A stretch of DNA of 64,000 bases from an uncultured Bacteroidales bacterium. GTDB lineage: Bacteria; Bacteroidota; Bacteroidia; Bacteroidales; Paludibacteraceae. The DNA lies in the NCBI GenBank assembly GCA_902774185.1, contig CACYHE010000011.1, forward strand, positions 17,469 through 81,468. Direction: 5' to 3'. A program made the translations under genes and the position numbers. Below are positions 8,903 to 17,429 of the stretch, in pieces (position 1 is the stretch's first letter; each line of letters opens with the position of its first letter). Below the pieces are notes generated by a model. The model was not told where the DNA came from, searched no databases, and saw only the letters and a list, made by a program, of their open reading frames with translations.

Positions 8903-9874
8903 ATGAGTTCATTTGGAGAAAATTGGACATTTACCGGTTTCGGCGAGTCGCATGGAGCGGCTGTCGGAGGTGTGTTGGACGGTGTACCGGCAGGACTGCA
9001 TATTGACCTCGATATGATTCGTGAGGAATTGGATCGTCGTGCCGGAAGAAGCCTCACCCCTCCCCTCTCCCGAAGAGAGGGAGTATCTTCGCGAGCAATG
9101 AAGGAACCCGACGAAGTCGAGTGGCTCAGCGGCGTTATCGAGAATACAGACCGCTGCGCTGACGGAACACAGAGCACAGACTTAATTACATTGGGAACGC
9201 CGATTGCTTTTATCATACGGAATAAAGACGCCCGGCCGGAAGACTACGAATGGCTCCGGCGCACTTACCGTGTGGGACATGCCGATAAGGTGTATGAACT
9301 CAAATACGGTATTCGTGATTGGCGAGGAGGCGGTAGGGCTTCGGCACGAGAGACAGCAGGACGGGTAGTAGCCGGTTGCATTGCCAAACAGCAGTTAGCG
9401 CAACGAGGTATCACTATCCATGCCGAGTTGATACAAGTGGGCGCTGAGACCGATCCGGCTCGTTATGCGGATACGATCGCTGCCTATCAGCAAGACGGTG
9501 ATTCCATCGGAGGTATCATCGAGTGTCGTATCAACGGTATGCCGGTAGGAGTAGGAGAACCGGTGTTCGACAAACTGCAGGCCCATCTGGCTTTTGCTAT
9601 TATGAGTATCAATGCCTGCAAGGGATTCGAGTACGGTACCGGTTTTGGCGGCGTGACGCAAGCCGGCAGTGCCATCAATGCCATCTCCGGAGGTATATCG
9701 GGCGGTATCAGCGATGGTTCTGAGATCGTCTTCCGTTGTGTATTCAAACCTACCCCTTCCACTCCCAAAGCAGGGGTCAAAGGTCGTCACGACGCCTGTG
9801 TGGCGGTGCGTGCCGTACCGGTAGTAGAAGCGATGACTGCATTAGCAATAATCAATTTGACAGAACAACAATAA
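8903..9874 (+). CDS. aroC: Chorismate synthase
   Basis: The last shikimate-pathway enzyme, converting 5-enolpyruvylshikimate 3-phosphate to chorismate with reduced FMN. FGESHGAAVGGVLDG is at the N-terminus, RPGH-equivalent DARPEDYEW and RTYRVGHADKVYELKYG in the middle, GGRASARETAGRV next, and KGRHDACVAVRAVP near the end. The start is placed at the ATG that puts FGESHG where the family has it. The 323-residue protein carries in-frame microrepeat insertions: LTPPLSRREG near residue 52 (a palindromic gagaggggagggg element) and CADGTQSTD near residue 86; TPSTPKAG near the end replaces the usual longer loop. It lies one base before the polyprenyl synthase. Confidence 0.93.
   Translation: MSSFGENWTFTGFGESHGAAVGGVLDGVPAGLHIDLDMIREELDRRAGRSLTPPLSRREGVSSRAMKEPDEVEWLSGVIENTDRCADGTQSTDLITLGTPIAFIIRNKDARPEDYEWLRRTYRVGHADKVYELKYGIRDWRGGGRASARETAGRVVAGCIAKQQLAQRGITIHAELIQVGAETDPARYADTIAAYQQDGDSIGGIIECRINGMPVGVGEPVFDKLQAHLAFAIMSINACKGFEYGTGFGGVTQAGSAINAISGGISGGISDGSEIVFRCVFKPTPSTPKAGVKGRHDACVAVRAVPVVEAMTALAIINLTEQQ
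9052..9092. repeat. Palindromic element inserted in aroC
   Basis: cctcacccctcccctctcccgaagagagggag-type sequence; the arms ctctccc and gagaggg can pair. Read in frame as LTPPLSRREG, at a point where other chorismate synthases have only a short TTPR/TPRKE-type linker. Confidence 0.75.
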
Positions 9875-9875
9875 T

Positions 9876-10868
9876 ATGGCAACAATAGCAGAGATACGCA
9901 AACCTATCGAGGCGGAATGGAAGCAGTATGAGCGAATGATGGAGACCTCGCTGCGGGCGGACAATAAACTGCAGCAGGAAGTACTGCATTATGTCGGTTC
10001 GCGACGTGGCAAACAGTTACGCCCTTTATTGGTATTACTCAGCGCACAACTATGTAATCCTATCACCGACAAGACCCTTCGTTCGGCAGTGGCTTTGGAG
10101 TTGCTGCACACCGCCAGTTTGGTTCATGACGATGTGGTGGACAGTTCGGACACCCGACGGGGAGCTCCCGCCGTGCATGTCAAATGGACCAATAAAGTGG
10201 CGGTACTCATCGGCGACTATATGCTGGCCAAAGTGATCGGGTTGGTTGCCGAAGTGCGTAATATCCGTATTCTCGAGATCGTGTCGCACTTAGGCAAAAG
10301 CCTCAGCAGCGGAGAGATGGTACAACTGCATGTAGGACAAAGCATGTGGATCGATGAAGAACGCTATTTCATAGTGATCGAACAAAAGACCGCCCAACTC
10401 TTTCAAGCCTGCGCAGAAGCGGGGGCGGAGAGTGCCGGTTGTACGCTCCGTCAACGCACTGCCTTGCGCGAATACGGTCGGTTATTAGGACTTTGTTTTC
10501 AGATCAAAGATGATATCTTCGATTATAGCGACCTCGAAGAGATCGGTAAACCTACCATGAGTGATCTCAGGGACGGCAAAGTGACGTTACCCCTCATTGA
10601 AGCTTTACGCCGGGCACCGCAAGACGAAGCGGAACATATCCGCGAATTGGGAGAACTGTTAGCGGCACACAGTGAGACGCTGGATACAGAAAAAGCACTA
10701 CAGGAGATCAAAGCCTTCGTGCTTCGTTTCCATGGCGACGAATATGCCGTACAACTGATGCTGGATTATAAAAAACAAGCCACAGAAGCCTTATCGGTTT
10801 TCCGTGACTGCGCTGAGAAAAAGAGTCTGTTGGATCTACTCGACTACGCCATCAATCGCGTTCAGTAA
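9876..10868 (+). CDS. Polyprenyl (octaprenyl-type) diphosphate synthase
   Basis: A trans-prenyltransferase that extends FPP/GPP with IPP, most likely to make the side chain of menaquinone. The first aspartate-rich motif DDVVDSSDTRR lies at residues 85-95 and the second, KDDIFD, near residue 211. GKQLRPLLVLLS supplies the IPP-binding lysine and arginine. The 330 residues fit the long-chain IspB group. Small residues (AL..LLHTASLVH) before the first motif suggest a long product, but chain length cannot be predicted firmly. Its 3' end overlaps the convergent sufD by 33 bp. Confidence 0.88.
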   Translation: MATIAEIRKPIEAEWKQYERMMETSLRADNKLQQEVLHYVGSRRGKQLRPLLVLLSAQLCNPITDKTLRSAVALELLHTASLVHDDVVDSSDTRRGAPAVHVKWTNKVAVLIGDYMLAKVIGLVAEVRNIRILEIVSHLGKSLSSGEMVQLHVGQSMWIDEERYFIVIEQKTAQLFQACAEAGAESAGCTLRQRTALREYGRLLGLCFQIKDDIFDYSDLEEIGKPTMSDLRDGKVTLPLIEALRRAPQDEAEHIRELGELLAAHSETLDTEKALQEIKAFVLRFHGDEYAVQLMLDYKKQATEALSVFRDCAEKKSLLDLLDYAINRVQ

Positions 10869-11495
10869 AGGAGTTAGGGAATCAGGGATGAGAGCGTTAG
10901 GGATTTTATCCAACACTTCCCGCATAAACGCGCCTACCAACAGTTGGCGCGCTTTTTGTTTGTCTATTCCGCGTTGCTGCATATAGAACAGCGCCGACTC
11001 GTCCAACTGCCCCGTAGAAGCGCCATGCGTCGCTTTCACATCGTCTGCATAGATCTCCAACTGCGGCTGCGTGCGCATCTCTGCCGTATCTGAGAGAAGC
11101 AGATTCCGATTGGTCTGATGTGCTTCGGTCTGTTGCGCGTCTTGGGCGATCTTGAGGTCGCCTATGAAATGTCCTTGGGCATTATCGTCCAGCACGAACT
11201 TAATCAACTGATTCGAAGAACCGCCTCCTATGGCATGCAGTACATGCGTCTCTGTCGTCACACGCTCCTCGCCATGCAGGTATGCCATGGCATAGATCTC
11301 GGTCTCACAACCTTCACCGAGCTGGTCTATGAAAATAGAATTTCTAGTGTCTCTAGTGCCTCTAGGATCTATAGATACATTCACCACCACAACCTTCACC
11401 TTCGAACCAGTCTCTTGTTCGATATGCAAGTTGACCTGTTCGTTGACAAACACGTGTTCAAACACCTCGCCTTTATGCAATACCATCGTATCCAT
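10836..11495 (-). CDS. sufD: SufD-like Fe-S scaffold subunit, N-terminally shortened
   Basis: Carries the conserved C-terminal half of SufD ([15 protein letters not shown], then [38 protein letters not shown] with the conserved histidine, FYMQQRGI and the final [12 protein letters not shown]). SufD acts with SufB and SufC in [Fe-S] cluster assembly. The family is usually about 400-450 residues, and here only about 220 remain, lacking the N-terminal helical domain. A microrepeat inserts [12 protein letters not shown] near residue 45. I chose ATG 11495 over the upstream TTG; it overlaps sufC by 23 bp. No sufB is seen in the window. Confidence 0.8.
   Translation of the reverse strand: MDTMVLHKGEVFEHVFVNEQVNLHIEQETGSKVKVVVVNVSIDPRGTRDTRNSIFIDQLGEGCETEIYAMAYLHGEERVTTETHVLHAIGGGSSNQLIKFVLDDNAQGHFIGDLKIAQDAQQTEAHQTNRNLLLSDTAEMRTQPQLEIYADDVKATHGASTGQLDESALFYMQQRGIDKQKARQLLVGAFMREVLDKIPNALIPDSLTPLLNAIDGVVE
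11338..11374. repeat. In-frame microrepeat (ctctagtg type) inside sufD
   Basis: Repeated ctagtgtctctagtgcctctag words, read in the sufD frame as [10 protein letters not shown], between two conserved beta-strand segments. Confidence 0.7.
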
Positions 11496-12219
11496 GTTCT
11501 TCGAGTTCGAGTGCAAGGGTCTTGTCGCCTGTTTTTACAATTCGTCCATCGGCCAGCACATGCACAAAATCCGGCACGATATAGTCCAACAGACGCTGAT
11601 AGTGGGTAATGACAATAGAAGCATTATGCGGGGTCTTCAGACGATTGACTCCTTCCGCCACAATACGCAAGGCATCGATATCCAGACCGCTATCCGTCTC
11701 GTCCAGAATAGACAAACAGGGTTCCAACATCGCCATCTGGAAGATCTCATTTTTCTTTTTCTCTCCTCCGGAGAATCCTTCATTGACCGAACGGTTGTTC
11801 AGTTTGTCCGGCAACTCCAGTAGCCGTTTCTTCTCCCTCATCAGCGCCAGAAACTCCTTGGCGGAAAGCGCTTCTTTCCCTTCATACGCCCGTTTTGCAT
11901 TCAAGGCCGTTCGCATAAAATTGGTCATACTCACGCCGGGAATCTCGACGGGATATTGAAAACTAAGGAACACGCCCGCACGCGCACGAACCTCCGGTGC
12001 CATCGCCAACAGGTTCTCGCCACGCAGATACACTTCGCCTTGTGTCACTTCATAAGCCGGATTACCGGTCAATACGGCACTGAGTGTTGATTTACCGGCG
12101 CCGTTGGGACCCATGATAGCATGCACCTCGCCTTCATTGATCACGAGGTTAACGCCTTTGAGTATTTCTTTGCCGCCTATCGAGGCATGTAGATTGATTA
12201 TTTCTAACAGTTTTGACAT
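11473..12219 (-). CDS. sufC: Fe-S assembly ATPase SufC
   Basis: ABC-type ATPase that energises the SufBCD scaffold. Walker [10 protein letters not shown] lies near residue 38, the Q-loop is [10 protein letters not shown], the signature [11 protein letters not shown] is the SufC-specific form, followed by Walker [13 protein letters not shown] and the switch histidine in VITHYQRLL. Length 248 is standard. The first ATG (12219) follows an aatttgacattt microrepeat. No promoter of the usual form is seen in the 158-base gap upstream. Expression may come from the operon that begins at the EEP phosphatase. Confidence 0.95.
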   Translation of the reverse strand: MSKLLEIINLHASIGGKEILKGVNLVINEGEVHAIMGPNGAGKSTLSAVLTGNPAYEVTQGEVYLRGENLLAMAPEVRARAGVFLSFQYPVEIPGVSMTNFMRTALNAKRAYEGKEALSAKEFLALMREKKRLLELPDKLNNRSVNEGFSGGEKKKNEIFQMAMLEPCLSILDETDSGLDIDALRIVAEGVNRLKTPHNASIVITHYQRLLDYIVPDFVHVLADGRIVKTGDKTLALELEEHGYDGIA

Positions 12220-12247
12220 TTGCAATTTGACATTTGTCCTACTTTAA

Positions 12248-12267
12248 TATATATACTATGTATATAT
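12248..12267. repeat. AT palindromic 20-mer, one of two copies
   Basis: tatatatactatgtatatat, an imperfect palindrome. The same 20 bases occur in the opposite orientation at 39041-39060. Confidence 0.6.
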
Positions 12268-12287
12268 AGTAAAAAGTGCCTATTTCC

Positions 12288-12323
12288 CGTTATCCTATGG
12301 GTATCCTATGGTTATCCTATGGT
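12288..12323. repeat. Tandem array, 11-bp period (tatcctatggt)
   Basis: Three copies of tatcctatgg(g/t) upstream of sufC, followed by the inverted repeat tactattgtgatagta. The 12220-12383 gap holds no gene. Confidence 0.75.
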
Positions 12324-12383
12324 AAAGATACTATTGTGATAGTACAAACCCCGCTATTTGATAGTATAAGTCCAGCTAGCCGG

Positions 12384-13394
12384 TTATAGTTGATACATCA
12401 CGACTTCGCCTACTGCCTGCAGCGTTGCTTTGGATATATTCGATATGTCATCATTACGCGTGTGCCACCAGTTCGGAAAACCGGACGAACGCATGTCATA
12501 ATGAATCACATCCACACACGGGATACCGGCGATCTCATTCACATAATAATGGTCATCGGTGATATGATACGAACGCGTGGTGGAGAATAAGGAACCGTAT
12601 CCTAACTTAGCGGCACTGCGCCATATCTGCTCTTGGTAGTTCTGGGCATACTGCATCGAGAACAGTTCTTTTGGGAAAACGGCATTGGGTGCTCCTACCA
12701 TATCCAGCACGATGCCATATTGGTAATTGGCGACCGGAGATGGGGTATCGGCAATTTGCTGAGCATAGTTCGTTGCCCATAATTGGGAACCCAGACACCA
12801 GGTGTCTTCGCGTTCCTGACCCGTATAGAATGCGGGTGTACCCATATCTTCGCAATCGAAGAAGACAATATCCACCGGTGTACGGAAACTCGAATCTGCC
12901 ATCCGCAATCCTAACTGTCTTGCCACTTCCAGCAACACACCTACCCCACTGGCACCGTCGTTGGCGCCGGGTACGTTATAGAACCGATCCGCGTAGTTCG
13001 CTTCTTCGTCACACCAAGGACGGGTATCGTAATGTGCGCCTAAGAGGATACGGGGCCGTGAAGCCGTCTGCGGCGTATAGAAATGTCCGATGATGTTATA
13101 TATCTGCTGATTGTTACCGCGATAATCCGGCATCATCCCTTTCTGCAATTCGACCTCGGCGCCAAAAGCACGCAATTGTTCAATCAACCATACCGCACAT
13201 TGCATATGGGAAGCACCATTCGGCACACGCGGTCCAAATGCCATCTGTTTCTCAATATACACGTACGCACTATCTGCACAAAAAGCAGGACGGTCAACAA
13301 CGACCGGCTTCTTACCGCAAGCCGTCAGAAGTACGAAGGACAAAAGTACGATGTACGATTTATGTACGAAGGATATATTTACGAAGGATTTCAT
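12384..13394 (-). CDS. M28-family zinc peptidase / glutaminyl cyclase-like lipoprotein
   Basis: M28 fold: LLGAHYDTRPW (zinc-binding His and Asp), PGANDGASGVGVLLEVAR (bridging Asp), FFDCEDMG (acidic residues), and HITDDHYYVN near the end. In Bacteroidota this subgroup includes glutaminyl-peptide cyclotransferases as well as aminopeptidases, and sequence alone does not decide. A lipobox (LLTACGKK) follows an unusual signal peptide (SFVNISFVHKSYIVLLSFV) whose codons are almost entirely a ccttcgta/acgatgtac microrepeat. It begins directly after the prs stop codon, with no gap. Confidence 0.82.
   Translation of the reverse strand: MKSFVNISFVHKSYIVLLSFVLLTACGKKPVVVDRPAFCADSAYVYIEKQMAFGPRVPNGASHMQCAVWLIEQLRAFGAEVELQKGMMPDYRGNNQQIYNIIGHFYTPQTASRPRILLGAHYDTRPWCDEEANYADRFYNVPGANDGASGVGVLLEVARQLGLRMADSSFRTPVDIVFFDCEDMGTPAFYTGQEREDTWCLGSQLWATNYAQQIADTPSPVANYQYGIVLDMVGAPNAVFPKELFSMQYAQNYQEQIWRSAAKLGYGSLFSTTRSYHITDDHYYVNEIAGIPCVDVIHYDMRSSGFPNWWHTRNDDISNISKATLQAVGEVVMYQL
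13328..13394. repeat. Microrepeat encoding the M28 lipoprotein signal peptide
   Basis: Repeated gtacgaaggac / acgatgtacgattta words span the start codon to the lipobox of the M28 gene, so the signal peptide itself is repeat-encoded. Confidence 0.75.
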
Positions 13395-14354
13395 TTATCT
13401 TATATTGGTTTCACTGACGGAAGTGTGGTTCTGAATCGCACGAATCGTTTGTGCAATAGGTACTGCCAGACTCTCTACATGCAGTTTGGAGCAACGAGAC
13501 GGATCAAACGGAATCGAATCGGTGCATACCAGTTCTTCCAGTACCGATTCCTCAATGCGCTTACATGCCTCTCCGCTCAGTACGCCGTGTGTCACCACTG
13601 CCCGAACCGACTTGGCTCCTCCTTCTTTCATCACTTCTGCCGCTTTGCATAAAGTACCTGCCGTATCGGCGATATCGTCGTAAAGCACCACATCCTTTCC
13701 GTACACATCTCCTAATACACGAATCTCCGACACTTTGTTAAAGTCCGGACGATTCTTATAGCAGATCACCATCGGCACTTCCCGATCAGTCATCACATGC
13801 AACTTCTTGGCGAAGTTAGATGCCCGTTTGGAACCACCCACATCCGGCGATGCCACAATCAGTTTCTTCAGATTCAAGTTGGCGATATACGGTGCCAACA
13901 CATTGGAACCGTAGATATGATCTACCGGTATATCAAAGAACCCCTGTATCTGGTCTGCATGCAGATCCACTGTAATGACACGATCCGCTCCGGCTGTCTG
14001 TAACATGTTCGCTACCACCTTAGCCCCGATCGACACACGCGGTTTGTCTTTGCGGTCCTGACGCGCCCAACCGAAATACGGGATGACCGCAATCACTTTC
14101 GCCGCACTGGCACGCTTGGCAGCATCAATCATCAGCAGCAACTCCATCAGGTTGTCACTGCTCGGGCAAGTCGATTGCACCAGATAGACTGATTGACCAC
14201 GAACCGATTCCTCAAAGTAAGTACAGAACTCACCGTCCGAGAAACGGTCAATACGCAGTTTTCCCAACTCGCAACCCAACTCAGCACAGATTCCTTGTGC
14301 CAAAGCCTCGCCTTTCGACCCGGCGAAGATCTTAAATTGTTTGGATTCTTCCAT
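13395..14354 (-). CDS. prs: Ribose-phosphate pyrophosphokinase (PRPP synthase)
   Basis: Makes PRPP from ribose 5-phosphate and ATP for nucleotide, histidine and tryptophan synthesis. Conserved parts: FSDGEFCTYFEESVRGQSVYLVQS, PYFGWARQDRKDKPR, ITVDLHADQIQGFFDIPVDH, VASPDVGGSKRA, and the PRPP loop VVLYDDIADTAGTL (D-D-x-x-D-T-[AG]-G-T). Length, 319 residues, is typical. It lies in an operon with the DUF4290-like gene upstream and the M28 lipoprotein immediately downstream. Confidence 0.95.
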   Translation of the reverse strand: MEESKQFKIFAGSKGEALAQGICAELGCELGKLRIDRFSDGEFCTYFEESVRGQSVYLVQSTCPSSDNLMELLLMIDAAKRASAAKVIAVIPYFGWARQDRKDKPRVSIGAKVVANMLQTAGADRVITVDLHADQIQGFFDIPVDHIYGSNVLAPYIANLNLKKLIVASPDVGGSKRASNFAKKLHVMTDREVPMVICYKNRPDFNKVSEIRVLGDVYGKDVVLYDDIADTAGTLCKAAEVMKEGGAKSVRAVVTHGVLSGEACKRIEESVLEELVCTDSIPFDPSRCSKLHVESLAVPIAQTIRAIQNHTSVSETNIR

Positions 14355-14366
14355 ATCCCTGATTGC

Positions 14367-14681
14367 TTATTTTTTCTTCTTCTTTTGCGCAGTCAATGCC
14401 GTATTCGGTTGGGACAAAAAACGCTCAAAAGCCTGTGACTCGCAACGCAGTTTACCTTCGGACAAGCGCATAATATCTTCGCGAATACGTTGCACGCCGG
14501 ACTCCTGATCTCTATTCCACAACATATTACGTTGCCGCATGCAATGAGCGATATATACTTCCAGAGAATCACGCTCCAGACCCGGCTCCATCTTCGCCGC
14601 ATAGGCGGTCATATCTTGCACAATACGTCCGTAGTTACGCATCCGTATCGGCGCAGTATCTCTTCTTAACTGTAATGCCAT
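14367..14681 (-). CDS. DUF4290-like small protein
   Basis: A 104-residue basic protein with MRNYGRIVQDMTAYA near the N-terminus. This matches the (L/I)x-YGRNIQ-M start of the Bacteroidota DUF4290 family, but the protein is much shorter than family members I know (around 200 residues). The C-terminus is a KKKKKK tail encoded by ttcttctt-type codons. It sits one base after the EEP phosphatase and 12 bases before prs, so it is part of the same transcript. Function unknown, and the family call is tentative. Confidence 0.55.
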   Translation of the reverse strand: MALQLRRDTAPIRMRNYGRIVQDMTAYAAKMEPGLERDSLEVYIAHCMRQRNMLWNRDQESGVQRIREDIMRLSEGKLRCESQAFERFLSQPNTALTAQKKKKK

Positions 14682-14682
14682 A

Positions 14683-15765
14683 CTATTTCTTCCTTATCAA
14701 ATAAATCATTGTCGGATAGTGGTCTCCATACCCGTTCTGCCAAACACCGCCTTTGGTGGTACGGAACGGGGTACCTTTGTCTTTACCTTCTTGAACGGTC
14801 AAGAACGGTTTATTGAAGATCTGCGCCTTCCAATAGGTCCATTTGCCGGACTCCAAGGTCTCGTTCATCAGCGGTTCGCTAATGATAATCTGGTCAAACA
14901 GATTCCAACTGCCGTTGTATGCCAATGAACCGATTCCGCGATCCAACATCTGCCACATCGTATTGAAAAAGCCGTGCGGCTCTACCTCCTCACGATGCTT
15001 GCGTGCCTTCAGTACCTCTTTGCAACTATGATTATACGGGTCATCGTTCAAGTCACCCATAATCACAATTTTTGCTTTCGGCTCCTTCAGGTATATCGAA
15101 TCGCAGATACTCTTGCACAGCATCGCAGCCGTGTCACGACCCGGACGACTCGCCAACTCTCCTCCGTAACGACTCGGCCAGTGGTTCGTGATAATATGGA
15201 TCTTCTCCATTCCGAAGCGTTCTCCCTTGCCGGTTTCCGGCAGCAGATAACCCGATACGCATAACTGCAGACGAGTCTTGATCTCACCGCCATCGGCATA
15301 ATGCGCTTTCAACTCATATCCGTGTACCTTACTCGGCTTGAACAACACGGTGTCATACAAAAAGCCCACATCCACACCACGACGGTCCGGACCCTCTATC
15401 AGAATAGGCTTCAGACGACGACCGTACTTGCTGTTCGCCTCCGCACACAAGTCGTACAAACATCCGATATTCTCTACCTCCGCCACACCGATACAAGCCG
15501 CACCGCGCGGATCGACATCCGTACCAAGCTGAGAAACGGCATACGCCATGTTCTTAATCTTGTTTTCGTACTTCATCGACGTCCACTTCATTCCTCCGTC
15601 CGGCAGGTACTCATAGTCGTTCTTCCCCTCGTCATGAATGGTGTCGAAGAGGTTCTCCAAATTGTAGAATGCAACGCAGCGAACATATTGCCCCTGCTCC
15701 TGTGCCTTGGCTGCAACCGCTACCATCAGCAGAGCCGCTACCAGATACTTCATTGTGTGTTTCAT
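14683..15765 (-). CDS. Secreted endonuclease/exonuclease/phosphatase family protein
   Basis: A signal peptide (MKYLVAALLMVAVAAKAQ) and an EEP fold: AFYNLENLFDT (metal-binding N and E), IGVAEVENI, IITNHWPSRYGG (catalytic His), VIMGDLNDDPYN (Asp and Asn) and GYGDHYPTMI (final D-H). Proteins of this type in Bacteroidota are secreted nucleases or phosphatases of unknown substrate. I start it at ATG 15765 rather than the longer frame because the promoter box at 15801-15808 lies inside that extension. It heads the operon with the DUF4290-like gene, prs, M28 and probably suf. Confidence 0.82.
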   Translation of the reverse strand: MKHTMKYLVAALLMVAVAAKAQEQGQYVRCVAFYNLENLFDTIHDEGKNDYEYLPDGGMKWTSMKYENKIKNMAYAVSQLGTDVDPRGAACIGVAEVENIGCLYDLCAEANSKYGRRLKPILIEGPDRRGVDVGFLYDTVLFKPSKVHGYELKAHYADGGEIKTRLQLCVSGYLLPETGKGERFGMEKIHIITNHWPSRYGGELASRPGRDTAAMLCKSICDSIYLKEPKAKIVIMGDLNDDPYNHSCKEVLKARKHREEVEPHGFFNTMWQMLDRGIGSLAYNGSWNLFDQIIISEPLMNETLESGKWTYWKAQIFNKPFLTVQEGKDKGTPFRTTKGGVWQNGYGDHYPTMIYLIRKK

Positions 15766-15800
15766 TGTATGGTGTATTTGATATTTAACAAAACCGGCTG

Positions 15801-15808
15801 CAAAGATA
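15801..15808 (-). promoter_or_regulatory. Promoter of the EEP-prs operon
   Basis: TATCTTTG on the minus strand with TTG 23 bases upstream (15831). Confidence 0.85.
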
Positions 15809-15881
15809 CAAAAAAAAATACAATTGTGCAAATATTTTTGCAAAAATCGCTCAGACTATTGCATATATGCCAAAAAAGTTG

Positions 15882-15889
15882 TAACTTTG
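15882..15889 (+). promoter_or_regulatory. Promoter of ssb and the polysaccharide cluster
   Basis: TAACTTTG with TTG 23 bases upstream (15859), leaving a leader of about 60 bases. Confidence 0.85.
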
Positions 15890-15955
15890 CAGCCCAAAAG
15901 GTTTTTGAAACCCGAGAAACACAAAATGGTAACTATTTAAATCGTAGATGGTTTT

Positions 15956-16393
15956 ATGTCAAGCGTAAACAAAGTGATTTTAATTGGTAACGTAGGTGCA
16001 GATCCCGAAGTACGTTACTTGGACAGAGGCGTAGCAATTGCAAATTTCAATTTGGCTACTACAGAACGCGGTTATGTAATGCAAAACGGCACACAAGTGC
16101 CGGATGTGACCGAATGGCACTCTATCGTGCTATGGCGTAACTTGGCCGAGTGGGCACAGCAGAACCTGCGCAAGAGTATGAAAGTGTATGTAGAGGGCAA
16201 ACTCAAAACACGCGCATGGGAGAAAGACGGACAGATCAGACGTAAGACGGAAGTTATTGCCGAGAATATTCAGATTCTCTACCGTCCCGAGCAATACAGA
16301 CGTAATGACGGATTGCGCATCAACAACGAGGAAGAAGGGGCTGCCGAAGAAGCACCAATGACGGAATCTACGGATTTTAACGATATCTTCTAA
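15956..16393 (+). CDS. ssb: Single-stranded DNA-binding protein
   Basis: OB-fold SSB: MSSVNKVILIGNVGADPEVRY start, VAIANFNLATTE, TEWHSIVLWRNLAEWAQQNL, KVYVEGKLKTRAWEK. The acidic C-terminal tail ends in DFNDIF, a variant of the usual DDDIPF-type partner-binding tip. Length 145. Its stop codon overlaps the start of the next gene by one base (TAATG), so the FemAB-like gene is coupled to it. Confidence 0.95.
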   Translation: MSSVNKVILIGNVGADPEVRYLDRGVAIANFNLATTERGYVMQNGTQVPDVTEWHSIVLWRNLAEWAQQNLRKSMKVYVEGKLKTRAWEKDGQIRRKTEVIAENIQILYRPEQYRRNDGLRINNEEEGAAEEAPMTESTDFNDIF

Positions 16394-17352
16394 TGACCAA
16401 CAAAGAACGCTATACCGAATGGGTAGCCACGCAGGAATACCTTCCCATCTCCATGCAACCGTGGTGGATGGATGCCGTTTGTGCCGGTAAGGAGTGGGAT
16501 GTGCTGTTTGCGGAAGATGAGCAGCACCGGATTCTCGGTGTGATGCCCTACCTCCTTCGCAAACGTGCATGGTTCCGCTATATCCTGATGCCGCCTATGT
16601 CGCAATCCGGCGGTATATGGGTTACTCCCGAAGTGACAGGCGACCGATGGAAAACAGCCGAAGTATGTCGCCAGTTCAAAGAGCAACTGGATGGAATGGG
16701 TTTGGCCTATTACTACCAGCAGTATATCCCGGGAAGCCTTTGCGTGGAGGCCTTGCAGGGCCTTGGATTCAAGACCAGAGAGCGTGTCACCTATCGCGTC
16801 GAAGATCTGAGTGACATGGACACGCTCATCGCTTCGTTCAGCAAGAACAAACGCCGGCAGTTACAGAAAGCATTAGGATTACGTGCCGACCGCTCGATGG
16901 ATATTGAGGCCTTTTGGCGTTTTCACTCCCGTTGTCTGGAGATGCGCAAGCGTCGTTGCTCCTACACACGCGAATTCCTGTTAGTACTGGAGCGCAAAGC
17001 CAGACGCAACAAGCAATGCGCGATTATCAGTATCTGCAATGCGGAAGGGCAACCCTACGCAGCCGCTTTCCTTGTGTGGGATAACCGGTACATGTACTAC
17101 CTCATCCCTTCTTACGACCCCGGTTTTGCAGAATCCGGCGCATCCGCAATGCTCGTGTTGGAGGCCATGAAACTGGCACGGGAGAAACAAGTGCACTTTG
17201 ATTTTGAAGGTTCCATGGAACGCGGTATAGCGAACCACTATAAGCAGTTCGGATCCAAAGCGGTCACCTATTTTTCGGTAGAGAAATACTACAAACCGCT
17301 CTTCCGTCTTGCTATATGGTTCCAGAAGTTGCGTGAACTTAAGTTCCATTAA
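16393..17352 (+). CDS. GNAT/FemAB-like acyltransferase of the polysaccharide cluster
   Basis: A 319-residue protein with the double-GNAT layout seen in exopolysaccharide loci: PWWMDAVC and MPYLLRKR in the N-terminal half; SFSKNKRRQLQKALG, AAFLVWDNRYMYYL and VHFDFEGSMERGIANHYKQFGSKAVTYF in the C-terminal half. This FDFEGS motif is typical of FemAB/BioF2-like acyltransferases that modify glycans or peptides. Acyl donor and acceptor are unknown. First gene of the cluster ending at 21598. Confidence 0.7.
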   Translation: MTNKERYTEWVATQEYLPISMQPWWMDAVCAGKEWDVLFAEDEQHRILGVMPYLLRKRAWFRYILMPPMSQSGGIWVTPEVTGDRWKTAEVCRQFKEQLDGMGLAYYYQQYIPGSLCVEALQGLGFKTRERVTYRVEDLSDMDTLIASFSKNKRRQLQKALGLRADRSMDIEAFWRFHSRCLEMRKRRCSYTREFLLVLERKARRNKQCAIISICNAEGQPYAAAFLVWDNRYMYYLIPSYDPGFAESGASAMLVLEAMKLAREKQVHFDFEGSMERGIANHYKQFGSKAVTYFSVEKYYKPLFRLAIWFQKLRELKFH

Positions 17353-17385
17353 ATCATCAATCACCAATCACCAATCACCAATTAA
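17352..17385. repeat. Microrepeat (atcacca, period 7) at the GT4 start
   Basis: aatcatcaatcaccaatcaccaatcacc-type repeat. In the downstream gene's frame it reads NHQSPITNHQL and occupies the expected start region. Confidence 0.8.
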
Positions 17386-17429
17386 GAATATTATTCTTAA
17401 CCCCTTGGTATCCGTCGGAACGCGATGCC

